Source: JABLTI01 sp035528035 (GTDB lineage Archaea; Asgardarchaeota; Heimdallarchaeia; JABLTI01). Taken from it: a stretch of DNA of 64,000 nucleotides. A program made the position numbers and the translations under genes. Shown here piece after piece: positions 35,529 to 43,395 of this stretch; positions within the stretch are counted from its first letter, which is position 1, and the number at the start of each line of letters is the position of its first letter. Below the pieces are notes generated by a model. That model ran no database searches, was not told the DNA's origin, and saw nothing but the letters and a program-made list of their open reading frames with translations. Where the stretch lies: NCBI GenBank assembly GCA_035528035.1, contig DATKZI010000061.1, positions 124,001-188,000 on the forward strand, given 5' to 3'.

Positions 35529-36698
35529 TTAATCAGCAAAAATCTCTAGCACATCTCCATCTTGTAGAATATGGTTGAGTCCAACAGACTGGCCTTCAAA
35601 TTTTGCACTAGGACCATAAATTTTAGCTTGTTTAAAATTCTCATAAAATCTTGAGTGAATCACTTTTGCTACTTCACCTACGGTAGCACCTCTCTTCATG
35701 ACAATTGGTTTTGGAGCAATGGATCCATTAGGCTCTTTACTTCGTATTCGTACAAGATTCAATTGATCAAAAATAAGCTTCTTTAATTCCTCTAAATGCT
35801 CGCCTTTTAATGCACTTATTGGTAAAATCTCAAAACGATTGCCATATTTTTCATGCAATTTTTCGTATTTTTCCTTTGAACCTAATAAATCACCCTTATT
35901 AGCAACGATTATACCTTTCAGATAAATAATGCTCTCATCTAATGCTTCAACAAGATCACCCAGTGTCATGTTTTTTAAAATTTTTAATGAGACATTGTAC
36001 ATACTTTGTTCATGTAAAATTTCATTTAATTCTTCTCGCGTAGCATCAATTTTATCTAAACCAATAATTATAGACCCACCTGAACCTGTTTTCTTTAATT
36101 CAATAGGAGGCTTTTCCTTATTAACGCGGATATCCCCAGAATAAAGCTCATCCAATAACAACTTCATCTGTTCAATTGGAGACTCAGATAAATCTAAAAC
36201 AAAAACAATTAAATCAGCAGCTCGAATTTGGGAAAAAAGCACGGGGCCATTTTTTGATTCGTTTTTATAATTAGGATAAATACTTGGTAAATCTATTAAT
36301 TGTATAATAGCGCCATCACAATCAAGGACACCTGGGTCGGGTTTATCCGTTGAATATGGATATTGTGTTGCTTTAACATTTGCTCTTGAAAGAACTTTTA
36401 ATAATTGTGTTTTGCCGGTATTAGCAATTCCAACGAAGGATACTTGTGCATCACCATCCTTAGGAACTACCCAACTAGGTCCCTTAGATAATGACTTTTG
36501 TCTTCTCCTTTTATCTTCTACTTCTGATTTATATTTAACTAATCTACTTCTTAATCTAGCAACCAATTTTTCTGTAGCTTTATGTTTAGGAACTAATGAG
36601 ATAAATTTCTCTAACTTCACTATTTTATCATCTAGGGTGATAGCTTCATTATATTCTTGTTCAGCTAATTTAGCTTCGGGACTAAGATTTGTAGACAT
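35529..36698 (-). CDS. DRG-like GTPase with C-terminal TGS domain
   Basis: 389 residues. Helical N-terminus (~1-75), then a GTPase domain with G1 VGIANTGKTQLL, G3 region IQLIDLPSIYPNY, G4 VANKGDL and G5 ISALKG, then a TGS domain (VMKRGATVGEVAKVIHSRFY, GLNHILQDGDVLEIFAD). Archaeal and eukaryotic DRG proteins are ribosome-associated Obg-family GTPases. The G3 glycine of the usual DLPG is serine here, which may lower hydrolysis or alter switch II. Convergent with DUF92. Confidence 0.82.
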   Translation of the reverse strand: MSTNLSPEAKLAEQEYNEAITLDDKIVKLEKFISLVPKHKATEKLVARLRSRLVKYKSEVEDKRRRQKSLSKGPSWVVPKDGDAQVSFVGIANTGKTQLLKVLSRANVKATQYPYSTDKPDPGVLDCDGAIIQLIDLPSIYPNYKNESKNGPVLFSQIRAADLIVFVLDLSESPIEQMKLLLDELYSGDIRVNKEKPPIELKKTGSGGSIIIGLDKIDATREELNEILHEQSMYNVSLKILKNMTLGDLVEALDESIIYLKGIIVANKGDLLGSKEKYEKLHEKYGNRFEILPISALKGEHLEELKKLIFDQLNLVRIRSKEPNGSIAPKPIVMKRGATVGEVAKVIHSRFYENFKQAKIYGPSAKFEGQSVGLNHILQDGDVLEIFAD

Positions 36699-36782
36699 AG
36701 AAGATATTCTACTCCTAATGGAATATTCTAATAATAAATTAATAAAATCTGCTTTTTAATTATTACCTTAGAGAAAGAAATA

Positions 36783-36822
36783 GAAAAAAAAGGATAGTTG
36801 TGCGAAAATCGCACCAACTTTA
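36783..36822 (-). terminator. Hairpin-plus-T-tract terminator of the surface protein gene
   Basis: On the minus strand AGTTGG-TGCGA pairs with TCGCA-CAACT (plus coordinates 36796-36819, loop of three, one bulge) and is followed by a run of eight Ts (36783-36790). It lies 14 bases after the stop of the gene at 36833. Confidence 0.65.
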
Positions 36823-36832
36823 CATTATTCAT

Positions 36833-38461
36833 TTAAGCTCTTTTTCGACGATATATGCTAATTGCTGCTACAGCAAAAATTGCTGGAATAGCAACTAACC
36901 AAGTGTAACCAGGGATGAAATTATTACCTAAGATTTCTGGAGCACTTAATTCTGGATTAACCAATTTAATATCGATGCTTATAGTTAATGAACCAGTTTG
37001 GAGACCAGATATAGTTACAGTATCGTAGAACAAAACTGTTACATCAGCTTTTACTCTAATTACTGCTCCTACACCAGTAGAATCATAGCAAATATATCCT
37101 TCTTCTTCAGCAGTTATTTGCATACCAGCATCATAAGCCATTTGAGGGACATAAGGTTCTATTATTGAAGTTGTTTCAGTGTAATCTTCATTTCCTTCAA
37201 TATCAATGGTTACTGCTTCTCTAAAGAAATAGAAATCTCTCTTATTTAGAAGTTCAAGATTACCACCAATTGTATTGAACAACATTAAATCAGGGTCTAC
37301 ATCTATAAATTCAATGATTTCATTAAAGTAAACACTATAGAGTGTATCATAGAGCTTCATTTGACCTTCGTAAATTCTCCAATCAGGGGTAATCCAAGGA
37401 GCTATACCTTCTTGATAAGAATAACTCATGATTGTAGTTGCTGGGGATGGTGCACCAAAATAAGGTGGATCATCAATAACCATAGAACCCATGAAAGCGT
37501 TGAAAACTGTTGGTTCTAAAGATAATTCTAAAACTTCTGTTTCCATATTATATATATAGGTATCTGCTAGATAGAAACAACCTTTGACTTCATTAACAAC
37601 TACTTTCATATAGGTTTTCCCTTCAAGAGATTCAACAGTTGAGATAATGCTATTCATTTCAGTTTGATTAATACTACTATAAAGGTCACCAGTTCCGGTA
37701 ACTGAAAGATCTAAAAGATCAAATTTGAATTCAATATTATCACCAGAGGTAACTGGAAGTGGATTATTTTCCTTAGAGTTTAATTGAAGCTCAATTGTTA
37801 TACCTGTATAATTGACAAAAGGTAAATCAACATTATCAATTAAATAATTAGTCATTACACCATCAGATTTTCGCCATTCTGCAGTAAGTTCACCTGTACC
37901 ATCAGTTTGGGTTGCTAGTAAGGTATCAGCATTTTGTGTAACTGTAAAGCCCATAGCTGTAAGATAAGCTGTGTGTTCAACCCAATCATCATTTAGGAAG
38001 AATTGAGTTGGAGCACCATATGAACCATTAAACTGTGGAACGCCATCAAGTATTATTGAAGGAGTAGCAGCGCCTTCTGGAATGATAATATTGGTTGCCA
38101 AAGCACCTTCACCAATAGTGAAGATTTCATCTTCTTCAAAAATTAAACCCAATGCATAATAGATAACTGTTCCATCAATATCAACATCGAAATAAACATC
38201 TTCTTCAACATACATTACCTTCACAAACAAAGTATTACCTGCAAAATTTGGTAAGGTAACGTTAGGAATGGTAAATTCGTCAGATAATGAGAAATCAGTT
38301 ATATCATAATATAACACATCACCATCAATAACACCGACATCACTGTCAAAATCTCTTGGTGTTATAACTGGTGAGTCATTGTTCACAGTACCAATAGCTG
38401 ATAAAACCGGGGAGAGTATTATCAACATTGATAGTAATATAATTGCTTTATTCATCCTCAA
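36833..38461 (-). CDS. Surface protein with signal peptide and IPGY C-terminal anchor
   Basis: 542 residues. Signal peptide MNKAIILLSMLIILSPVLSA. The bulk is beta-rich with alternating acidic and hydrophobic strands and repeated motifs (DGDVLYYDITDFSLSDEF; a later block starting GDNIEFKFDLLDLSVTGTG looks like a diverged copy). The C-terminus is FIPGYTWL, a membrane helix, and YRRKRA. The IPG-aromatic, helix and basic-tail order is shared with proteins at 15972 and 54979 and resembles PGF-CTERM-type sorting signals. Likely an S-layer-associated or surface protein. It has its own terminator. Confidence 0.7.
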   Translation of the reverse strand: MRMNKAIILLSMLIILSPVLSAIGTVNNDSPVITPRDFDSDVGVIDGDVLYYDITDFSLSDEFTIPNVTLPNFAGNTLFVKVMYVEEDVYFDVDIDGTVIYYALGLIFEEDEIFTIGEGALATNIIIPEGAATPSIILDGVPQFNGSYGAPTQFFLNDDWVEHTAYLTAMGFTVTQNADTLLATQTDGTGELTAEWRKSDGVMTNYLIDNVDLPFVNYTGITIELQLNSKENNPLPVTSGDNIEFKFDLLDLSVTGTGDLYSSINQTEMNSIISTVESLEGKTYMKVVVNEVKGCFYLADTYIYNMETEVLELSLEPTVFNAFMGSMVIDDPPYFGAPSPATTIMSYSYQEGIAPWITPDWRIYEGQMKLYDTLYSVYFNEIIEFIDVDPDLMLFNTIGGNLELLNKRDFYFFREAVTIDIEGNEDYTETTSIIEPYVPQMAYDAGMQITAEEEGYICYDSTGVGAVIRVKADVTVLFYDTVTISGLQTGSLTISIDIKLVNPELSAPEILGNNFIPGYTWLVAIPAIFAVAAISIYRRKRA

Positions 38462-38744
38462 AATTCTTTCACCAATTTTTTTATTTGAGATATAACTTAA
38501 TTAGCGGTTTGATTATAAAACGTTATTGCTTGAGGAAAAGACATATAGTGAAAATTATCATTCTGTGCTAAAAAATAATGGAGATGTGAAAAATAAAAGC
38601 ATATACCGTCCTATCTAAGAATTATCTTATTCTAGTATAAATGAACTTGTTACTTCAAGGATAAATAGTAATTAAATAATCTGAAAGCAATAAAAGATTT
38701 TATTTCTCTAAAAACTAATAAGTATAGAAAGGAATAATTTACTT

Positions 38745-39152
38745 ATGCCAAAGAAGCTTACTGTGAAACATCTTGAAAGATGTGTTGGATGTTTATGTTG
38801 TGTTATGGCTTGTGCTCGAGAGCGATTTAACACTTTATCAATAGATCAATCAGCTATTACTGTACAGGCTGCAGGCCAAACAGCTTATTATTCTATTGTT
38901 GTTTGTAGAGGTTGTAAAGATCCTGTTTGTATGCGTGCTTGTCCAACTGGTGCTTTAAGACAAAGAAAAGGTGGAGGAGTTCTTTTAGATAAATCAAAAT
39001 GTGATGCATGCGGGAGTTGCAAAGAAGCTTGTATATTACAAGCTGTTAAATTGGATACTCTTACAGGTATGCCTATTATCTGTATCCATTGTGGGAAATG
39101 TGTTGATTTCTGTCCTCATGGAATATTAGAAATGGAGGAAGTTGAAGAATGA
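38745..39152 (+). CDS. Four-cluster ferredoxin, partner of the aldehyde oxidoreductase
   Basis: 135 residues with 16 clustered Cys: CVGCLCCVMAC, CRGCKDPVCMRACP, CDACGSCKEAC and CIHCGKCVDFCP, room for four [4Fe-4S] centres, similar to HycB/DMSO-reductase-type electron-transfer subunits. Its stop overlaps the start of the AOR gene by four bases (ATGA), so the two are translationally coupled. It probably carries electrons from the tungsten enzyme to ferredoxin or a membrane acceptor. Confidence 0.88.
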   Translation: MPKKLTVKHLERCVGCLCCVMACARERFNTLSIDQSAITVQAAGQTAYYSIVVCRGCKDPVCMRACPTGALRQRKGGGVLLDKSKCDACGSCKEACILQAVKLDTLTGMPIICIHCGKCVDFCPHGILEMEEVEE

Positions 39153-40891
39153 AAATTATTGATATTGACTTAACATTTCGAAAAGTAACGGTGAAAGATG
39201 AGCCTAAATTAGATAGACTACTTGGAGGAGTAGCTTTAGCTACAGAACTTTTTACAAAAAACTGTCCACCAAATATTGATCCTCTATCTCCTGATAACAT
39301 AATTGTGTTTGCTAATGGACCTCTTACTGCAGCTTTTCCGACTGCCTCTAAAACAGCAGCTTTATTCAAATCTCCCCTAAACAATGAATTAGGGGAAAGC
39401 TATGCTGGAGGGCGTATGGCTTCTGCAATGCGATTTGCTGGCTATGATGCAATCATTATCCGTGGTAAAGCTACACATCCTGTGTATATTGCTATTCATG
39501 ATAACAGCATTAAAATTAAGAATGCTGAACTTCTTTGGAATTTGCGTAGTGTTTTTGTTGTAGGACGAATATTACGAGATGCTGAACCACAAGGGCCTGG
39601 TAGAAGAAGTTTTATCCGTACAGGTCGAGCTGGAGATCGTTTGATAAAATATGCTAATTTGAATGTTGATAACTACAGACATTTTGGTCGTTTAGGTTTA
39701 GGAGCTGTATTTGGTTCTAAAAATTTGAAAGCAATGGTATTAGAAGGCACAACTGATTTTGTATATCCAGATATGAAAGCCTATAAAGCTGCTTACCGAG
39801 AAGTCTATGATTATTTGAAAGAAACTGATGATATGGATAAATATCACATTTTGGGAACAGCATCGGGGATAAAATCGATAAATGCAATGGGTGCATTACC
39901 CACAAGAAATTTTAGTTCTGGACAATTTGAATTTATTGATAACATTACTGGTGAATATTTTGCTGATAATCTCTTGCTTAGAAAAATATCTTGTTCTCAA
40001 TGTCCAGTAGGTTGTATTCATATTGCGTATTTACGAGTGCCTTATAAAAAGGAAGAATATGATGTCGAAACTACCTTTGTCCCCTACGACTATGAATTGA
40101 TTTATGCTTTAGGATCAAATCTAGGAATAGAAACAGCTTCTGATGTATTGCGTTTAATAGAAATTGCTGATAGCAATGGTTTTGATATTATTTCACTAGG
40201 TGGTATTCTTGCTTGGGCAACAGATGCATATACAGAGGGACTAATAACTTCAACTGATACAATGGGTGTTAATTTTGAGTTTGGTAATACAATTAACTAT
40301 CTCACCGCAATTGACCTAATTATTCGTAGAGAAAATGATTTTTATCAAACTTTAGGAGATGGAATTGATGCTTGTGTGGAAAAATTTGGTGGTGAAGATT
40401 TTGCTATTAGAATAGGCGGGCAGACTCCAGCAGGCTATATGACGGGTCCTGGAAGCATCATTGGTCATATGATAGGTCAAAGACATTCTCATTTATGTAA
40501 TGCTGGATATAGTTACGATCAAAAGAATTTTGGTTTGGAAAATTCTGCAAAGGATATGGTTGATGCATTAATAAAAGAGGAAAAATGGAGACAAATACTC
40601 AATTCTTTAGCTATTTGCCTATTCGCACGTAAAGTATACAATGTCAAACGAACTTTGGAAAGTCTCAATTCTATAGGTATAAATATGTCAGAGGATAATC
40701 TTAACACACTAGCTGATGAAACATATAAGAAAAAGAATGATTGGAAAATTGCTGCAGGGCAAAAACTATCAGTAAATAAATTAGCTGAGAGATTATTCCA
40801 ATTTAAAACTCCTCGTGGATATCTTAACATAGATTATCTACAAGAAGCAATTGCTTATTATTCATCATTAACAGGTCTCCCCGTTGAATGA
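39149..40891 (+). CDS. Tungsten-containing aldehyde ferredoxin oxidoreductase family protein
   Basis: 580 residues, near the 600-residue norm. N-terminal AOR domain: DRLLGGVALATELF, ANGPLTAAFPTASKTAALFK, ELGESYAGGRMASAMRFAGY. The [4Fe-4S] Cys are in SCSQCPVGCIH with the fourth in SHLCNAGYSYD. GRLGLGAVFGSKNLKAMVLE is a pterin-binding signature. The family oxidises aldehydes to acids with reduction of ferredoxin, using a W-bispterin cofactor. The dedicated four-cluster ferredoxin upstream makes this an AOR of the heterodimeric kind. Aldehyde specificity unknown. Confidence 0.9.
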   Translation: MKIIDIDLTFRKVTVKDEPKLDRLLGGVALATELFTKNCPPNIDPLSPDNIIVFANGPLTAAFPTASKTAALFKSPLNNELGESYAGGRMASAMRFAGYDAIIIRGKATHPVYIAIHDNSIKIKNAELLWNLRSVFVVGRILRDAEPQGPGRRSFIRTGRAGDRLIKYANLNVDNYRHFGRLGLGAVFGSKNLKAMVLEGTTDFVYPDMKAYKAAYREVYDYLKETDDMDKYHILGTASGIKSINAMGALPTRNFSSGQFEFIDNITGEYFADNLLLRKISCSQCPVGCIHIAYLRVPYKKEEYDVETTFVPYDYELIYALGSNLGIETASDVLRLIEIADSNGFDIISLGGILAWATDAYTEGLITSTDTMGVNFEFGNTINYLTAIDLIIRRENDFYQTLGDGIDACVEKFGGEDFAIRIGGQTPAGYMTGPGSIIGHMIGQRHSHLCNAGYSYDQKNFGLENSAKDMVDALIKEEKWRQILNSLAICLFARKVYNVKRTLESLNSIGINMSEDNLNTLADETYKKKNDWKIAAGQKLSVNKLAERLFQFKTPRGYLNIDYLQEAIAYYSSLTGLPVE

Positions 40892-40900
40892 TAAAAAAGA

Positions 40901-40926
40901 GAATCAGTCCACTTAGGACTTGATTC
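40901..40926. terminator. Bidirectional hairpin between AOR and DegV genes
   Basis: GAATCA-GTCC and GGAC-T-TGATTC form a stem with a 5-base loop and one bulge. T-rich DNA follows on the plus strand and an A-run (40892-40898) precedes, so the hairpin could end both convergent transcripts. Confidence 0.55.
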
Positions 40927-40930
40927 ATTT

Positions 40931-41830
40931 CTATTTAGTTTTTAATAACCATTCAGGATCGAATTTCCCAATATAGCCTAAAGTTAATAGTTTTTTGCCA
41001 ACATAAAAGGAGTTGATTACACCTTCTTCTTGAATTATTATTTCCTTTTTATTGGGATTATTTTTATTCAAATAATCAGCTACTTCTTGAGCTGCTTCAG
41101 GCCAACGAGTATGACCAATGAAAAGGATATTACTGTCAGGAACCATAGTTTCCAACGCTTTTATACCAAATTTCTTCATTTGCTCAATTATTAGATTGTC
41201 ATCCGCACGAATATTACCATAAGTATGTATTTCGTTTTCAACGAATCCTAAAACTGGTTTAAAACTAAGCATGTTAGCCATGAATTTCTTTGCTTTAGAT
41301 AATCTACCTGTTCTCACAAGGTTATCCAATGTATTGATAATTCCTGCATATTGGACATTAGATATCCAATTCTCAACTTTTTCACATATTTCTTCTTTAG
41401 ATTTTCCTTGTGCAGCTAATTTTGCTGCTTCAACAACAAGCACAGCAATACCTACACTATTTACTCCACCATGGTAAACACTGATATCCTTATCTTTCAT
41501 ATGTTGCTCAGCTACCATTTTAGCAGAATTGTATACTCCTGACATTTTTTCAGAAATGACAATACTGATTACAGAGTCGCCAATTTCGAGTGCTTGTTCA
41601 AATGCAAGCTTGAAATGTCCAGGACCAGCAATAGCAGTAGAAGGAACTTCTTTTTCGGTTAATTTGTAGAATTCTTCCCAGGTTAAACCTTTTTCAATAC
41701 CATAAGATTTGTAGGATTTATCTTCAAAATTAAGAATTACTGGGATAATGGTTATATTTAATTCTTTGACTAAATTAGGAGGGATATCTCCAGAAGCATC
41801 AGTAACTATAGCTACTTTTTGTTTTGACAA
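40931..41830 (-). CDS. DegV family fatty-acid-binding protein
   Basis: 299 residues. Start KVAIVTDASGDIPPNLVKEL is the DegV opening (VTDSTxDxP), with PSTAIAGPGHF and VISIVISEKMSGVYNSAKM forming the fatty-acid carboxylate site and YAGIINTLDNLVRTGRLSKA the middle hallmark. Complete in length (280-300). DegV proteins bind long-chain fatty acids; in bacteria FakB homologues present them to a kinase. No FakA-like kinase is adjacent, and archaeal use is unclear. Divergent from the icd operon. Confidence 0.88.
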   Translation of the reverse strand: MSKQKVAIVTDASGDIPPNLVKELNITIIPVILNFEDKSYKSYGIEKGLTWEEFYKLTEKEVPSTAIAGPGHFKLAFEQALEIGDSVISIVISEKMSGVYNSAKMVAEQHMKDKDISVYHGGVNSVGIAVLVVEAAKLAAQGKSKEEICEKVENWISNVQYAGIINTLDNLVRTGRLSKAKKFMANMLSFKPVLGFVENEIHTYGNIRADDNLIIEQMKKFGIKALETMVPDSNILFIGHTRWPEAAQEVADYLNKNNPNKKEIIIQEEGVINSFYVGKKLLTLGYIGKFDPEWLLKTK

Positions 41831-41905
41831 TTTTTAATCTCCAATTTTGTCGTGTGGTATTAATCTTCTTTCTATTTTTTAATTTTATGTGTCAAACCAA
41901 AGGTG

Positions 41906-41936
41906 GTATAAAATGGCATTTTAGGCCATTTTATAC
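41906..41936. promoter_or_regulatory. Long palindrome GTATAAAATGGC / GCCATTTTATAC
   Basis: Perfect 12-base arms with a 7-base centre, 76 bases upstream of degV and 122 bases upstream of icd in the divergent intergenic region. The length and placement suggest a shared operator. It also contains TATAAAA on each strand, so it could place two back-to-back TATA boxes. Confidence 0.55.
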
Positions 41937-41995
41937 TTGCTAATTATTTTCTTGATAGGTAATTTTAAATTCAAATAAAAAATATTCCTAGGTTC

Positions 41996-42011
41996 GAGTA
42001 CAGATGTACTC
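41996..42011 (+). promoter_or_regulatory. GAGTAC-AGAT-GTACTC hairpin upstream of icd
   Basis: Perfect 6-base arms and 4-base loop about 46 bases before the icd ATG, in what should be the 5' leader of the operon mRNA or just at the promoter. Confidence 0.35.
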
Positions 42012-42057
42012 ATAAAAATAGTCCAAAAGCAATAAAAACCCATCTAGAGGGAAAAAA

Positions 42058-43362
42058 ATGACCGCTTATGATAAAATAACTCCTCCACATGAGGGTGAAA
42101 AAATAACTAAAGACAATAAAGGCAAGCTCATTGTTCCTGATAAACCAATAATTCCTTTTATTTCAGGCGATGGTATTGGACCTGAAGTTGTTTCAGCTAT
42201 GAGATCTGTAGTTGATGCTGCAGTAAAAAAGGCTTATAATGGCAAAAAAGCGATTGTTTGGTTTGAAGTTTTCGCTGGTGATAGAGCAAGAGAGATTTAT
42301 GCCTCAGAATATACAGATGAACAATTAAAACAAATGGATCCGAATGTTGTTCAAAGTTTATTTTTACCAAAAGATACTCTAAAAGCAATCGTTGAATATA
42401 TTGTGGCAATAAAAGGACCTTTAACAACACCAATCGGTGAAGGTTTTAGGAGTTTAAACGTAGCTATTAGACAATTATTAGATCTTTATGCTTGTGTGCG
42501 ACCAGTTTCTCACATAAAAGGTGTTCCCGCACCAGTTTGTGAGCCAGATAAAGTAGATATGGTTATCTTCCGTGAAAATATTGAAGATGTTTATGCTGGT
42601 ATAGAATTTGCTCCAGAATCAAATGATGCCAAGAAATTGATCAGCTTCATTAATAACGAATTCAATTATGATATTATAATGGAATCAGGTATAGGTATTA
42701 AACCAATGTCTTGGGCTAATACTTCACGACTTGTTAGAATGGCAATCAATCATGCATTAGATAATGGTTTTGACTCTGTAACTCTCGTTCATAAAGGAAA
42801 TATTATGAAATTTACAGAAGGTTATTTCAAAAACTGGGGATACCAAGTAGCAGCAAAAGAATTCGCTGACAAAGTAATCACTGAAAAAGATCTCACAGAC
42901 AAATTTGCTGGCAAAATACCAGAAGGTAAGATTGTTATTAAAGATCGAATTGCTGATGCAATGTTTCAACAAATATTACTCAGACCTGATGAATATAGTG
43001 TTTTAGCTTTACCAAACCTTAATGGTGATTATATTAGTGATGCATTAGCTGCCCAGGTAGGTGGCTTAGGTTTCGCTCCAGGAGCAAATATTGGTGATAA
43101 AGCAGCTGTTTTTGAAGCAACTCATGGAACAGCACCAAAACATGCTGGATTGAATAAAGCAAACCCTGGTTCAGTTATTTATTCCGCTATTATGATGCTT
43201 AATTATCTTGGTTGGTTAGAAGCAAGTAAACTCATTAATGATGGTGTTGAAAAGGCTATTACACAAAACAAAGTTACTTATGATTTAGCAAGACAATTGG
43301 GTGGCACTGAACCAATTGGTACCAAAGAATTTGCTGAAGCAATTATTGAAAATATGAAATAA
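42058..43362 (+). CDS. icd: NADP-type isocitrate dehydrogenase
   Basis: 434 residues. IPFISGDGIGPEVVSAMRSV opens the isocitrate/isopropylmalate dehydrogenase fold; RSLNVAIRQLLDLYACVRPV has the substrate-binding Ser-Asn-Arg-Arg set; VIFRENIEDVYAGIEF and the late EATHGTAPKHAGLNKANP are the metal- and coenzyme-binding regions. Interconverts isocitrate and 2-oxoglutarate plus CO2. First gene of icd-acn-citDEFX; AGAGGG precedes the ATG and acn follows after 33 bases. Confidence 0.95.
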   Translation: MTAYDKITPPHEGEKITKDNKGKLIVPDKPIIPFISGDGIGPEVVSAMRSVVDAAVKKAYNGKKAIVWFEVFAGDRAREIYASEYTDEQLKQMDPNVVQSLFLPKDTLKAIVEYIVAIKGPLTTPIGEGFRSLNVAIRQLLDLYACVRPVSHIKGVPAPVCEPDKVDMVIFRENIEDVYAGIEFAPESNDAKKLISFINNEFNYDIIMESGIGIKPMSWANTSRLVRMAINHALDNGFDSVTLVHKGNIMKFTEGYFKNWGYQVAAKEFADKVITEKDLTDKFAGKIPEGKIVIKDRIADAMFQQILLRPDEYSVLALPNLNGDYISDALAAQVGGLGFAPGANIGDKAAVFEATHGTAPKHAGLNKANPGSVIYSAIMMLNYLGWLEASKLINDGVEKAITQNKVTYDLARQLGGTEPIGTKEFAEAIIENMK

Positions 43363-43395
43363 TAAAACCAATGGAATTATCTCTGAGGTTATGTT

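Noticed and set aside
41990..42012. GGTTCGAG resembling a tRNA T-arm
   Set aside because: No acceptor, D or anticodon arms could be paired around it; it is better explained by the GAGTAC hairpin.
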